Below, piece after piece: positions 41,501-51,107 of a DNA stretch of 64,000 nt. Within the stretch, counting starts at the first letter, position 1, and the number at the start of each line of letters is the position of its first letter. The position numbers and the translations under genes are program-made. The notes beneath the pieces were generated by a model, which was not told the origin of the DNA, searched no databases, and saw only the letters and a program-made list of their open reading frames with translations. This DNA comes from Azospirillum ramasamyi (GTDB lineage Bacteria; Pseudomonadota; Alphaproteobacteria; Azospirillales; Azospirillaceae). The stretch lies in assembly GCF_003233655.1 (NCBI RefSeq), contig NZ_CP029829.1:1312978-1376977 (forward strand). Reading direction: 5' to 3'.

Positions 41501-41607
41501 TCGCGTGGCCGGGCCTTCCACAGCGGGGGCCGGCCGCTTCGCCCTTGCCGCGGCGGGCCGGCTGTTCTATCGCTGGCGGCACAGCAACCCGACAGCGGCA
41601 GGACGCC

Positions 41608-42495
41608 ATGAGCATCGACGGCATCACCGGACTGGACCATCTGGTCATCGCGACCCGCGACCTTGACACGGCGCGCGATGCCTACAGCCGGCTCGGCTTC
41701 ACGGTGACGCCGCGCGGGCACCATACGCAGCTGAAATCCGCCAACCACACCATCCTGTTCCCGACCGGCACCTATCTGGAACTGCTGGGAATCGAGGAAC
41801 AGCGCCCCGCCAACGCCCATTACGCCGCCTTCCTGCGCCAGCGCGAGGGCATCGCCGCCATCGCGCTGAAGACCCCGGATGCCCGCGCCGCCGCCGGACC
41901 GTTGGCCGCCGCCGGCTTCCCCGCGCCGGAGTCCGTCGATTTCGGCCGGCCCGTGGAAATGCCGGACGGCACGCGCGACGCCAAATTCACCATCACGCAG
42001 ATCGATCCCGAAGCCACACCGGCCGGCCGTGTCTTCCTGTGCCAGCATCACACGCCGGATCTCGTCTGGCGCCCGGACCAGTTGGAGCATGCCAACAGCG
42101 CCATCGGACTGGAAGCGCTGGTGATCGCCGCCGCCGATCCCGACGCGGTGGCCGCGGCCTATGCCAGGCTGCTGGGGGGCACCGTCACCGACCGCGGGTC
42201 CGCCCTCGTGGTGGAGCCCGCCCAGCCCGGCGACGGGCAGGTCCCGGTGATGGTCGCCACCCCGGATCGCCTGCATTGGGTCTGGACCGCCGATCCGGCC
42301 TTCGCCACGCCCCTGCCCTTCTTCGCCGGATTCGTCCTGCGCGTCGCCGATCCGGTCAAGGCCCAGCAGGCCCTGCAGAAAAGCAAGGTGCCGACCGTGG
42401 TGGGCGGCGGCGTGATGCGGGTGAACTCGCCCGGCGCCTGCGGTGCGATGATCGCGTTCGCGCAGGATTTCGACCTCGACGCCCTGATTCCCTGA
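41608..42495 (+). CDS. VOC family protein (glyoxalase-like)
   Basis: 295 residues from ATG 41608 ([20 protein letters not shown]); an open frame upstream has no ribosome-binding site. It contains two vicinal-oxygen-chelate-like modules: [20 protein letters not shown] with [19 protein letters not shown], then [20 protein letters not shown]. The glyoxalase_3 type of fold is likely. Metal-binding residues (His, Glu) can be suggested but not proven by eye. No partner gene clarifies the substrate. Confidence 0.72.
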   Translation: MSIDGITGLDHLVIATRDLDTARDAYSRLGFTVTPRGHHTQLKSANHTILFPTGTYLELLGIEEQRPANAHYAAFLRQREGIAAIALKTPDARAAAGPLAAAGFPAPESVDFGRPVEMPDGTRDAKFTITQIDPEATPAGRVFLCQHHTPDLVWRPDQLEHANSAIGLEALVIAAADPDAVAAAYARLLGGTVTDRGSALVVEPAQPGDGQVPVMVATPDRLHWVWTADPAFATPLPFFAGFVLRVADPVKAQQALQKSKVPTVVGGGVMRVNSPGACGAMIAFAQDFDLDALIP

Positions 42496-42679
42496 CTTCA
42501 ATTCCGTAACTTCAATTCCCTGCTTTCCGGCCTGGCCGTCGCCACTTCCGGTTCATGTCGATATTGATATGGGCTAGCGACAATTCGCGTCGGATTGGTC
42601 ATAGGACTGACAGAATTGCTTGTGTAGTGTCCGGCGACAGTTGCGCCCGCGGACGGGCGCCGGCTGTGGAGACGGACAT

Positions 42680-44593
42680 ATGATGGCAGCGGACGGGACC
42701 AGGGGTTCGGCGGGGGCTCCGAGGGCGGAGAACCACCCGATGCCGGAGCCTCTGTTCGACGTCCTGCCCGTTCCCGCCCTGATGCGCGGCGACGACGGCC
42801 GGCTGCGCGGCAATCCCCGTTTCCTTGCCCGCTACGGCAGCGCCGACGCCATGCCGGCCGATCTGGCCGAGGCGCCTCCCGGTGCGGTGCGGGAGGTTTC
42901 CACCGGCGCCGGCGATCCGCGCGACCTGCTGATCCGCGTCGGCGGCCCGCCCTGGGTCGCGACGGTGGAGGACGTGACCGACCAGCGCCGCACCGCCCGC
43001 AGCCTCGATCTGGCGACCGAAAAGCTGGAGGAGGCATACCGCACCGCCAAGCTCGGCTACTGGGAATACGGCATCGGATCGGGCGAGCTGATGCTGACCG
43101 ACGCCGCGCTCGCCATTCTGGGGCATGGACGCGACCGCTTCGCCCGAGGCTTCGACGCCTTGCTCGGCGTCGTGCACCCCGACGACCGGCCGCGCTTCGG
43201 CAACATGCTGGAAAGCGTCGTCGACAACCCCAAGCGGGTCTATGTCGAGTATCGCGTCCATGACGGAGACGGGCGGGTCCGCTACGTCTCCTGCTCCTGC
43301 GCGCCGCGCCTGGATGCCGATGGGCGGCTGACCCATGTCTTCGGCGTGATGATGGACAGCACCGAACGGGCCGAGGCGGCGGCACAGCTGGAGGCCGCGA
43401 AGCAGCGGCTGGAGGAGGCATACCGCACCGGCCATCTCGGCTACTGGGAATACGGCATTCACAGCGGCTCGCTGGTCTGGAACCGCGAGGCCTTCGGCAT
43501 CTACGGCCGGGACCCGGAACGGTTCGAGCCGACCTTCGACAGCCTGCTGGAGATTCTCCACGCCGACGACCGCCTGTCCTTCGGCAACATGCTGGAAAGC
43601 GTGATCGGCAATTCCAAGCGCGTCTATGTCGAATACCGCGTGATCGATCCGGCGGGAGAGGTCCGCTACGTGTCGTCCTCCTGCGCGCCCCGTTTCGACC
43701 TGGATGGGCGGCTGACCCACCTGTTCGGCGTGATGCTCGACACCACGGAGCGCGCACGCGCCGCCGACGCCCTGCGCGCCGCCAAGGACCGGGTGGAACA
43801 GGCCTACCGCGACTTGCGGGATGCCCAGGACAGCCTTGTCCAGACCGAAAAGATGGCATCGCTCGGCCAGCTTGTCGCCGGGGTGGCGCATGAGGTCAAT
43901 GGGCCGGTCGGCGTGGCGCTGACCACCGCCTCGCACCTGCTGAGCCGGGCGGAGGACGTGAAGCGCCAGTTCGCCGCCAACGCGCTGACCCGCTCGGCCC
44001 TTGCCGGCTTCCTGGAGGTCGCGCAAGAGGCGGGTCAGCTTCTGGTCGGCAACACCGAGCGGATCGCGTCGCTGGTCCACATGTTCAAGCAGGTGGCCGC
44101 CGATCAGACCGGCGACGAGCGCCGCACCTTCTACCTGCGCGAATACACCGAGGATGTGCTGCTGAGCCTGCACACGCAGATCGGCTCCTCCGGCCACCGG
44201 GTGGAGCTGACCTGTCCCGAAGCGCTGCAGCTGGAGAGTTTTCCCGGCGCCTTCGCCCGCGTGGTGACCCATCTGGTGCGCAATGCGCTGATGCACGCCT
44301 TCCGTCCGGAACAGAGCGGGCGGATCGTCATCGACATCCGCGCCGACGGCGACGACTGGATCGAGGCGGTCCACCGCGACGACGGGCAAGGCATCTTCGA
44401 GGCCGACCTGCCACGGATCTTCGATCCCTTCTTCACCACCGCGCGCCATGCCGGCTGCGTCGGGCTGGGGCTGCACATCGCCTATAACCTGGCGACCCAG
44501 ACGCTTGGCGGTCAGCTGAGCGCCGCAAACGGCCCCGACGGCGGCGCCGTCTTCATCCTGCGGGTGCCGCGGCAGGCGCCGGACCTCGCCTGA
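42680..44593 (+). CDS. Sensor histidine kinase with tandem PAS domains
   Basis: 637 residues from ATG 42680 with a GGAG site. No membrane helix is seen. Two PAS modules follow each other and share long identical blocks (KRVYVEYR, HPDDRxRFGNMLESV, LxHxFGVM). Next comes the HisKA-like box with His in GVAHEVNGPVGVALT, then the HATPase boxes (LVRNALMHAF, DDGQGIFEADLPRIFDPF, GLGLHIAYNLA). It is thus probably a soluble kinase of the HEINNP-like branch. No response regulator lies directly next to it; the hybrid kinase at 44631 is convergent. Confidence 0.85.
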   Translation: MMAADGTRGSAGAPRAENHPMPEPLFDVLPVPALMRGDDGRLRGNPRFLARYGSADAMPADLAEAPPGAVREVSTGAGDPRDLLIRVGGPPWVATVEDVTDQRRTARSLDLATEKLEEAYRTAKLGYWEYGIGSGELMLTDAALAILGHGRDRFARGFDALLGVVHPDDRPRFGNMLESVVDNPKRVYVEYRVHDGDGRVRYVSCSCAPRLDADGRLTHVFGVMMDSTERAEAAAQLEAAKQRLEEAYRTGHLGYWEYGIHSGSLVWNREAFGIYGRDPERFEPTFDSLLEILHADDRLSFGNMLESVIGNSKRVYVEYRVIDPAGEVRYVSSSCAPRFDLDGRLTHLFGVMLDTTERARAADALRAAKDRVEQAYRDLRDAQDSLVQTEKMASLGQLVAGVAHEVNGPVGVALTTASHLLSRAEDVKRQFAANALTRSALAGFLEVAQEAGQLLVGNTERIASLVHMFKQVAADQTGDERRTFYLREYTEDVLLSLHTQIGSSGHRVELTCPEALQLESFPGAFARVVTHLVRNALMHAFRPEQSGRIVIDIRADGDDWIEAVHRDDGQGIFEADLPRIFDPFFTTARHAGCVGLGLHIAYNLATQTLGGQLSAANGPDGGAVFILRVPRQAPDLA

Positions 44594-44630
44594 GGCGTCC
44601 GACCCGACTTCAAGCCACTCTCAAGCCCCC

Positions 44631-47147
44631 TCAGGACACCGTCTCGCGTTCGCGCCGAAGCGGCTCCAGCGCCTCGGCGACGGCGCGCCTCAGGTCGGCG
44701 GCGACCACCGGCTTGTGCATGACGCGGAAATTGCCGGCTTCCGCCTCCTGGGCGCGGGCGGGCGCGGTGTCGCCGGTGACCAGGATGCCCGGCAGGATGC
44801 GGCCGAGCGCCAGCCGCACCTCGCGGATCGCTTCGGTGCCGGTGCGGCCGTCGCGCAGGCGGTAATCGGCGACGATCAGGTCGGGGGGCGGTCCGCGATG
44901 GGCGAGGTCCAGCGCCTCGGCGCAGGATGCGGCAGCCAGCACCGTATAGCCCCATTCGGCCAGCATGGCGCGCAGCCCCTCGCGCACGATTCCGTCATCC
45001 TCGATCACCAGAACCGTGGTCGCGAAGGCCGGACGCGGTGCCGATGCCGGGGAGAGCGCCTTGGCTGGGGGCGGAGCGGCCAGCGGCAGCTCGACCGAAA
45101 AGACCGAGCCCCGGCCGGGAATGGAGCGGACCGTCACCGGATGGCCGAGCATGACCGACAGGCGCCGCACCACCGCCAGCCCGAGGCCCAGACCCTGGTC
45201 GCGGTTGCGGTTGGCATTGCCGACCTGCACGAACTCCTGGAAGATGTCGTCCTGCTGGTCGGGCGGGATGCCGATGCCGGTGTCCCACACCTCGATCCGC
45301 AGGTTCCCGCCGCGACGGCGGCAGCCGATCAGGATGCGCCCCTTGTCGGTGTAGCGCAGGGCGTTCTCCACCAGATTCTGCAGGATGCGTCCCAGCAGCA
45401 TGGGATCGCTGCGCACATGGGCGCGGCAGGGCACGATGTGCAGGATCAGCCCCTTCTGGACGGCGACGGGCCGGCTGTTGGCGGCCACCCGGTCCATCAC
45501 CTCTGACAGGGCGAACACCTCCACCTCCGGCACCACGGCGCCGGCCTCCAACCGGGAAACGTCGAGCAGACCGTCCAGCAGCATCTTCAGCGCGCCGAGC
45601 GCCCGCTCCATGGTGCCCAGAACGTTGCGCGTCATTCCATCGGTGACACGGCCGGACAACACCTCCATCAGCAGCATCAGCGACTGAACGGGCTGGCGCA
45701 GGTCGTGGCTGGCGGCGGCGAGGAACTTGGACTTGGCGACATTGGCGCGATCAGCCTCCCGCCGGGCCTCGGCCAGCGCCGCCTGCACGCGCTTGTGTTC
45801 GGAGATGTCGCGGACGGTCGCGATCAGGCTGACCAGCCGGTTGTCGTGGTTGCGCACCGGCGAGGCGCTCAGTTCCAGACAGCGGGCATCCTCCGGGCCG
45901 TCGCCTGCCCGCGCCAGTTCCACCCGCGCATCGCGGCCGACGACGATGGCGTCGCGCAGCGGCTGCAGAGACGCCCGGTCGTTCGTCGCCCGTTCCAGCG
46001 CCATCAGGGCGCCGCTGCCCATCAGTTCCGACATCGGCGTGCCCAGCAGCTTTTCCAGTGCCGGGTTGACATACACGATGGGCATGCCGGGCTGGGTCGC
46101 GTCGGCGATCATGATGCCGTCGTTGCTCCAGGCCAGCGCACGGTTGCGGACACGCAGGGCCCGGTCGGTATGGCGCCGCCATTGCAGTTCGATGATGAAG
46201 GCGATGACGAACAGCAGGATCACCACCGTGGTGGCGACCGCCCAGCCGATGTAAAGGCGGGCATTGTCACGCCAGGGTCCGAAAACCGTTTCCACCGATT
46301 CGCCGACGATGGCGATCACCGGATAATCCGGGGTCGACCGGAAGGCCAGGATGCGCTCCACCCCGTCGACCGGGCTGGCCATGCGATGGTGGCCGATCCG
46401 GTTCTGCTTCACCTCATGCCAGAGTTCGGCGCTGGCGGTGCCGCGGCCGGACACGGAATTGGAGCCGGCATTGCGGGCGATGAAGACGCCGTCCGTGCGC
46501 AGCAGCGCCGCCGCTCCATCCGGGGGAAGCCCCAGCACCCGATAGTAGCGGGCGAAGGATTCGACCGGAATGTCGGCCACGGCGATGCCGGCGAAGGTGC
46601 CGTCGCCATTCTCCAGCCGGCGGGAAACGGGGATCAGGACATCCTGCGTCTCCGACGACGCATAGGGCATGCCGACCACCAGCCCGCGCGGCGCGGTGTC
46701 GCGGGCGATGACGAATTCGTCACGGTCGGTGACGCTGCCCTGGAAGGTCGCCCGTCCGCCGCCCATGGTCAGCAACCCGGCCGAATCATAGACGCGCACC
46801 CCCACCACCAGCCCTTCCTCGAAGGCGCGGCGGGTGTCCAGGCGCATGGTCCGATTGCGTTCGGTATTGGCGACCAGATCCAGCAGAAGGTCGTCGACCC
46901 GGCGGAAGGTGGAGATCGCATGCTCTTCCACCAGACGGGCGACGACGGCGGTCTTTTCACGGACCGTGAGGTCCAGCAGCTGCTCCTCCCGCTCCAGACG
47001 GTCGAGCAGAATCCACCACAGGGCGGCAATCGCCAGCACGACCGCCAAGGCCGGCAGGACCAATCGCCCGCCGAAACCGGAGAAAAGCCAGAGCGCCCGC
47101 TTCACGTATACCCCGAACGCATTGGATCGTCCGCCGGCCGCATCCAT
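44631..47147 (-). CDS. Hybrid sensor histidine kinase/response regulator
   Basis: 838 residues from ATG 47147; an alternative TTG at 47183 is in frame, and no strong site marks either. It has an N-terminal membrane helix (LVLPALAVVLAIAALWWILL), a periplasmic Cache-like sensor (SAGLLTMGGGRATFQGSVTD, AVADIPVESFARYYRVL), a second helix (IGWAVATTVVILLFVIAF), a PAS domain, then HisKA with His in LAAASHDLRQPVQSLMLL. The HATPase and a C-terminal receiver with Asp in DLIVADYRLRDG follow. The ligand and output are unknown. It is convergent with the PAS kinase at 42680. Confidence 0.88.
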   Translation of the reverse strand: MDAAGGRSNAFGVYVKRALWLFSGFGGRLVLPALAVVLAIAALWWILLDRLEREEQLLDLTVREKTAVVARLVEEHAISTFRRVDDLLLDLVANTERNRTMRLDTRRAFEEGLVVGVRVYDSAGLLTMGGGRATFQGSVTDRDEFVIARDTAPRGLVVGMPYASSETQDVLIPVSRRLENGDGTFAGIAVADIPVESFARYYRVLGLPPDGAAALLRTDGVFIARNAGSNSVSGRGTASAELWHEVKQNRIGHHRMASPVDGVERILAFRSTPDYPVIAIVGESVETVFGPWRDNARLYIGWAVATTVVILLFVIAFIIELQWRRHTDRALRVRNRALAWSNDGIMIADATQPGMPIVYVNPALEKLLGTPMSELMGSGALMALERATNDRASLQPLRDAIVVGRDARVELARAGDGPEDARCLELSASPVRNHDNRLVSLIATVRDISEHKRVQAALAEARREADRANVAKSKFLAAASHDLRQPVQSLMLLMEVLSGRVTDGMTRNVLGTMERALGALKMLLDGLLDVSRLEAGAVVPEVEVFALSEVMDRVAANSRPVAVQKGLILHIVPCRAHVRSDPMLLGRILQNLVENALRYTDKGRILIGCRRRGGNLRIEVWDTGIGIPPDQQDDIFQEFVQVGNANRNRDQGLGLGLAVVRRLSVMLGHPVTVRSIPGRGSVFSVELPLAAPPPAKALSPASAPRPAFATTVLVIEDDGIVREGLRAMLAEWGYTVLAAASCAEALDLAHRGPPPDLIVADYRLRDGRTGTEAIREVRLALGRILPGILVTGDTAPARAQEAEAGNFRVMHKPVVAADLRRAVAEALEPLRRERETVS

Positions 47148-47381
47148 CGGCGGAAGGCGGACGGCGGCGGCAGGCGCACGCAAGCATGCCGCAACGAAGG
47201 TGCGGGCGCAACGGCGTTACCGGCAAGGTGGCAGCGCAACAAGGTTGCTCCACCCATGCGTACCGGCTGCGGCGACGGTTCACCTCGCACGCTCCGGCTA
47301 TGCGCTCCAGCGCACCGGCCCGTCGGGCACCCCCCGAAATGCCGGCTTTGCGGCGCTCCGGCCGACCGCTATACCGCGTGA

Positions 47382-49016
47382 ATGAGCTTTGCCCGCGCCA
47401 TCGCCACCGTCGGCGGACTGACCCTGCTGAGCCGGCTGGCCGGCTTCGCACGCGACATTTTGACCGCTGCGGTCCTGGGCGCCGGTCCGGTGGCCGACGC
47501 CTTCTTCGTGGCGCTGAAACTGCCCAACCTGTTCCGCCGCCTGTTCGCGGAAGGAGCCTTCGGCGTCGCCTTCGTCCCCCTGTTCGCGGCGGAGCTGCAG
47601 ACCCGCGGCCGGGCCGCCGCCGTCCGCTTCGCGGAAGAGTCGCTGGCGATGCTGCTGGCGGTGCTGCTGCCCTTCACGCTGGCGGCCGTCATCGCGATGC
47701 CCTGGCTGATGCATGGCCTCGCCCCCGGCTTTTCCGACGAACCCGCCAAATTCGCATTGGCGGTGGACATGGCCCGGCTGACCTTTCCCTATCTGGCGCT
47801 GATCTCGCTGGTGGCGCTGCTGGGCGGGGTGCTGAACGCGCTGGACCGCTTCGGCCCCTTCGCCGCCGCACCGATCGCCTTCAACCTGACCCTGGTCGCC
47901 GCCCTGCTGGTCGCGCCGCGGCTGGGGCTGGAGCCGGGTATCGCCATGGCGGCGGCGGTCACCCTGTCCGGAATGGTGCAGGTCGGATGGATGGCCTGGG
48001 CCTGCCGCAATGCCGGCGTGACGCTTCGCCTGCGGCGGCCCCGGATGACCGACGGCATGCGGCGGCTGTTCCGGCTGATCGGGCCGGGGGCCATCGGGGC
48101 CGGCGTCATGCAGATCAACCTGTTCCTGAACATCGTTCTCGCCTCGCTCCTGCCGTCGGGCGCCGTCTCGTTCCTTTATTATGCCGACCGGCTGAACCAG
48201 ATGCCGCTGGGCGTCATCGGCATCGCCATCGGCACCGCCCTGCTGCCGGTTCTGGCCCGCCATGCCGCCGCCGGAGACGAGGGGATGGTGCGCCATTACC
48301 TGAGCCGCGCGCTGGAATTCAGCCTGCTGCTCGGTCTTCCCGCCGCGGTCGCGCTGGGCGTGGCGGGGGCGCCGATGGTGTCCGTCCTGTTCCAGCGCGG
48401 CGCCTTCGGCCCGGAAGAGGCGCACGCCACCGCCATGGCACTCGCCGCCTATGCCATCGGCATCCCGGCCTATGTGATCGTGAAGTCGCTGAACGCCGCC
48501 TTCTTCGCCCGGCACGACACGGTGACGCCGGTGCGCGTCGCGATCATCGTGACCGTCGCGACCGCCGTGCTGGCGCTGGCGCTGATGCCGTGGCTGCAGC
48601 ATGTCGGCATCGCGCTCGCCACCGGGCTGACGGCATGGCTGGATGTCGGGCTGCTGGTGGCGGCGATGCGCAGGCGAGGCCTGTTCGACCTCGACGCCCG
48701 GCTGAAGCGCCGCGCGCCCCGCATCGCGGCGGCGGCGGTCGGGATGGGGGCGGTGCTGGCGCTGGGCGGCGGGCTGCTGGCGCCGTGGCTGGAGGCACCG
48801 TCCACCGCAATGCGGTTCGCCGCCCTGGCTCTGCTGGTCGCCGGCGGTGGCGCGGCCTTCGGAGTTCTCGCGGTGGCGCTGGGCGGGGCCAGCCTGGGCG
48901 ACGTGAAGGGCATGCTGTCGAAATCCCCCTCCATCCCCCGGGAAGATGAGAAGGTTGAGGAAGAGGCACCGCGGGAGTCCGGCAAAGTTCCCGCAGCGAA
49001 TCCCCCCTCACCCTAG
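47382..49016 (+). CDS. murJ: Lipid II flippase MurJ
   Basis: 544 residues. MVIN/MurJ family with about 14 membrane helices. The family-specific start TLLSRLAGFARDILTAAVLG, GPVADAFFVALKLPNLFRRL and GAFGVAFVPLFAAELQ are present, as is the core segment PSGAVSFLYYADRLNQMPLG. It flips lipid II for peptidoglycan synthesis in the inner membrane. The C-terminal 30 residues after LGDVKGMLSK are a charged, proline-rich tail beyond the usual family end. The gene is single, with metZ 265 bp downstream. Confidence 0.94.
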   Translation: MSFARAIATVGGLTLLSRLAGFARDILTAAVLGAGPVADAFFVALKLPNLFRRLFAEGAFGVAFVPLFAAELQTRGRAAAVRFAEESLAMLLAVLLPFTLAAVIAMPWLMHGLAPGFSDEPAKFALAVDMARLTFPYLALISLVALLGGVLNALDRFGPFAAAPIAFNLTLVAALLVAPRLGLEPGIAMAAAVTLSGMVQVGWMAWACRNAGVTLRLRRPRMTDGMRRLFRLIGPGAIGAGVMQINLFLNIVLASLLPSGAVSFLYYADRLNQMPLGVIGIAIGTALLPVLARHAAAGDEGMVRHYLSRALEFSLLLGLPAAVALGVAGAPMVSVLFQRGAFGPEEAHATAMALAAYAIGIPAYVIVKSLNAAFFARHDTVTPVRVAIIVTVATAVLALALMPWLQHVGIALATGLTAWLDVGLLVAAMRRRGLFDLDARLKRRAPRIAAAAVGMGAVLALGGGLLAPWLEAPSTAMRFAALALLVAGGGAAFGVLAVALGGASLGDVKGMLSKSPSIPREDEKVEEEAPRESGKVPAANPPSP

Positions 49017-49079
49017 TCCTTTCCAGCCTTCCCTACTCCTCTCTAGTCTTTACCCGGGAGGGAGAGGAGATAACACGGC

Positions 49080-49166
49080 ATGGCTACGCCACTTGACGAC
49101 GGTCATAAGCGGTCGTACAAGCGAGCCCACGTGGTGATTTGGTCGACCGGCTTGCGGGCCACGTAA
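49080..49166 (+). CDS. Short leader ORF overlapping the SAM-II aptamer
   Basis: 28 codons (MATPLDDGHKRSYKRAHVVI and more) from ATG 49080 to TAA 49166, inside the metZ leader. A GGAG is about 12 bp upstream, farther than usual. Most of it overlaps the aptamer, so codon bias cannot support it. It may be chance; it is recorded because translation here would interfere with the riboswitch fold. Confidence 0.2.
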   Translation: MATPLDDGHKRSYKRAHVVIWSTGLRAT

Positions 49167-49185
49167 AACAACCCGCTAAAAAGGT
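49127..49185 (+). promoter_or_regulatory. SAM-II riboswitch upstream of metZ
   Basis: All SAM-II landmarks occur in order: the P1 half CGTGG (49130-49134), GTGATTTGG, the loop segment CTTGCGGG, the P1 return CCACG (49159-49163), GTAAAACA and the signature GCTAAAAAGG (49175-49184). The pseudoknot pairs GCGGG (49154-49158) with CCCGC (49172-49176). S-adenosylmethionine binding would turn metZ down. An intrinsic terminator lies just downstream. Confidence 0.88.
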
Positions 49186-49200
49186 CCGAGCCGCGTCCGC

Positions 49201-49229
49201 GCCTCGACCCGATCGGTCGGGGCTTTTTT
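49201..49229 (+). terminator. Intrinsic terminator in the metZ leader
   Basis: A 9-bp stem (GCCTCGACC at 49201-49209 with 49215-49223, one G-U) and a 5-nt loop are followed by six T (49224-49229). It stands between the SAM-II aptamer and the metZ start, 52 bp upstream of metZ, so control is likely at transcription elongation. Confidence 0.8.
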
Positions 49230-49280
49230 CGTTTGCGGCCGGCCCTGCCCCACCGGCGATCATCAGGGGAGAGTGGCGGA

Positions 49281-50489
49281 ATGTCGCGCACCGATCATCG
49301 CAATCCGAACGTTTCGGGCCTGCGCCCGCGGTCCAAACTGGTCCATGGCGGCATCCGCCGTTCGCAATTCGACGAGACCTGCGAGGCGCTGTACCAGACC
49401 TCCGGCTTCGTCTACGGCTCGGCCGAGGAGGCGGAGAACGCCTTCGCCAACGACGGCGCGCGCCACGTCTATTCGCGCTTCCGCAACCCGACCTCGGCGA
49501 TGTTCGAGGACCGGCTGGCCGAGTATGAGGGAGCGGAATGGGCCTATGCCACGTCCAGCGGCATGGCGGCGGTGCATGGCGCGCTGATGAGCGGGCTGCG
49601 CACCGGCGACCGGGTGGTGGCGCCGCGGGCGCTCTTCATCTCCTGCTACTGGGTCCTCAAGGAGCTGTGCAGCCGCTTCGGTATCGAAACGGTGTTCGTC
49701 GACGGCACCAATCTGGCGGAGTGGGAAGAGGCGCTGTCCAAGCCGACCAAGGCGGTCTTCCTGGAAACCCCGTCCAACCCCGGCCTGGAGGTCGTCGACC
49801 TGCGGGCGGTCTGCGATCTCGCCCACAAGGCCGGTGCGGTCGTCGTCGCCGACAACGCCTTCGCGACGCCGGTGCTTCAGCGTCCCTTCGACTTCGGCGC
49901 CGATGTCATCATCTATTCGGCGACCAAGCACATCGACGGCCAAGGCCGCTGTCTGGGCGGCGTCATCCTGGCCAAGGACAAGAAATACGCCTCGGAAGTG
50001 ATCCATCCCTTCCTGCGCAACACCGGCCCGACCATCTCCCCCTTCAATTCCTGGCTGCTGCTGAAGGGGATGGAGACGCTGGAACTGCGCGTGCATGCCC
50101 AGTCGGCGGCGGCGCTGCAGGTGGCGGAATTCCTGGAAAGCCATCCGAAGGTCGCCCAGGTGCTCTATCCGCTGCTGCCCAGCCACCCGCAGTATGATCT
50201 CGTGCGCAAGCAGATGACCGGCGGCGGCAACATGCTGTCGATCTTCCTGAAGGGAGGCAAGGCCGAGGCGTTCAATGCCCTGAACGGCCTGCGGATGGTG
50301 ATGATCTCCAACAATCTGGGCGATTCCAAGAGCCTGATCACCCACCCCGCAACCACCACCCATTCCAAGCTGACCGACGGGGAAAAGGTCGCCGCCCGGA
50401 TCGAACCCGGCCTGCTGCGCCTGTCCGTTGGTCTAGAGGATCCCCAGGACATCATCGAAGATCTCGACCGCGCGCTCGCCGAGGCGTAA
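49281..50489 (+). CDS. metZ: O-succinylhomoserine sulfhydrylase
   Basis: 402 residues from ATG 49281 (MSRTDHRNPNVSG); upstream in-frame codons are non-coding leader. Cys/Met-metabolism PLP fold with the PLP lysine in YSATKHIDGQGR, plus TSSGMAAVHGALMSGL and GPTISPFNSWLLLKGMETL. It makes homocysteine directly from O-succinylhomoserine and sulfide. It has the SAM-II riboswitch and terminator in its leader, consistent with control by the end product pathway. metC, giving the alternative transsulfuration route, is at 24694. Confidence 0.93.
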   Translation: MSRTDHRNPNVSGLRPRSKLVHGGIRRSQFDETCEALYQTSGFVYGSAEEAENAFANDGARHVYSRFRNPTSAMFEDRLAEYEGAEWAYATSSGMAAVHGALMSGLRTGDRVVAPRALFISCYWVLKELCSRFGIETVFVDGTNLAEWEEALSKPTKAVFLETPSNPGLEVVDLRAVCDLAHKAGAVVVADNAFATPVLQRPFDFGADVIIYSATKHIDGQGRCLGGVILAKDKKYASEVIHPFLRNTGPTISPFNSWLLLKGMETLELRVHAQSAAALQVAEFLESHPKVAQVLYPLLPSHPQYDLVRKQMTGGGNMLSIFLKGGKAEAFNALNGLRMVMISNNLGDSKSLITHPATTTHSKLTDGEKVAARIEPGLLRLSVGLEDPQDIIEDLDRALAEA

Positions 50490-50573
50490 AGATCGTGCCG
50501 GAACTTATGCTGCAGTGCAGCGTTGAAGCCGCAGCCAGGTTCCGGCAACGATATTCCGAGAGGGGCGACGCCT

Positions 50574-51089
50574 ATGGCACGACAGAACGCCGGCAACGGC
50601 CATCCCACCGACAGGCTCATGGCGGTGGCGGGCCAGCTGACAAAAACCGGCCTTCGCAGTAGCGAAATGGGCGTTGCGGCCGCGCAGACCATCGGCTACC
50701 GCACCGCGATGATGGCGGCGGCGATGTCGAACCCCATCGACTTCGCCAACCCCGAATTCATCCGCATGGGGTCCGAGAAGGTCGAGGCGGCGGTTGAGGC
50801 TTTTCACGCCGTCGCCACCGGCATCAACGAGTTCGGGCAGGCCTGGTTCACCATGGTGACGAAGCAGACCCAGGCGGCTGCCGTCACCATCGGCGGCCTT
50901 GCCGCGTGCAAGAATCCGGTCGAGATCGTCGACGTCCAGCAGCGCCTGCTGGCCGACGCGGTCGATGCCGGCATCCATGCCAACCTGCGCCTGATCGAGG
51001 CGACGGCCGCGCTGGCCGCCGCCGGCATGAACCCCGCGTACCGCAAGGTGCGGGCGAACGCCCGCCGCCTCGCCCGCGAACAGGCCTGA
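50574..51089 (+). CDS. Phasin-like protein
   Basis: 171 residues from ATG 50574 (MARQNAGNG), with a GAGAGGGG site; the longer frame includes an earlier ATG. It is helical, with amphipathic stretches (ASNPIDFANPEFIRMGSEKVEA-type, split by AVEAFHAVATGINEFGQAWF and AAAVTIGGLAACKNPVEIVD) and the KNPVEIVDVQQRLLADAV phasin motif. Phasins coat polyhydroxyalkanoate granules. No pha gene is adjacent. The call rests on the motif at about 105-125. Confidence 0.7.
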   Translation: MARQNAGNGHPTDRLMAVAGQLTKTGLRSSEMGVAAAQTIGYRTAMMAAAMSNPIDFANPEFIRMGSEKVEAAVEAFHAVATGINEFGQAWFTMVTKQTQAAAVTIGGLAACKNPVEIVDVQQRLLADAVDAGIHANLRLIEATAALAAAGMNPAYRKVRANARRLAREQA

Positions 51090-51107
51090 GCAAGCCGGCT
51101 TCCGGGT

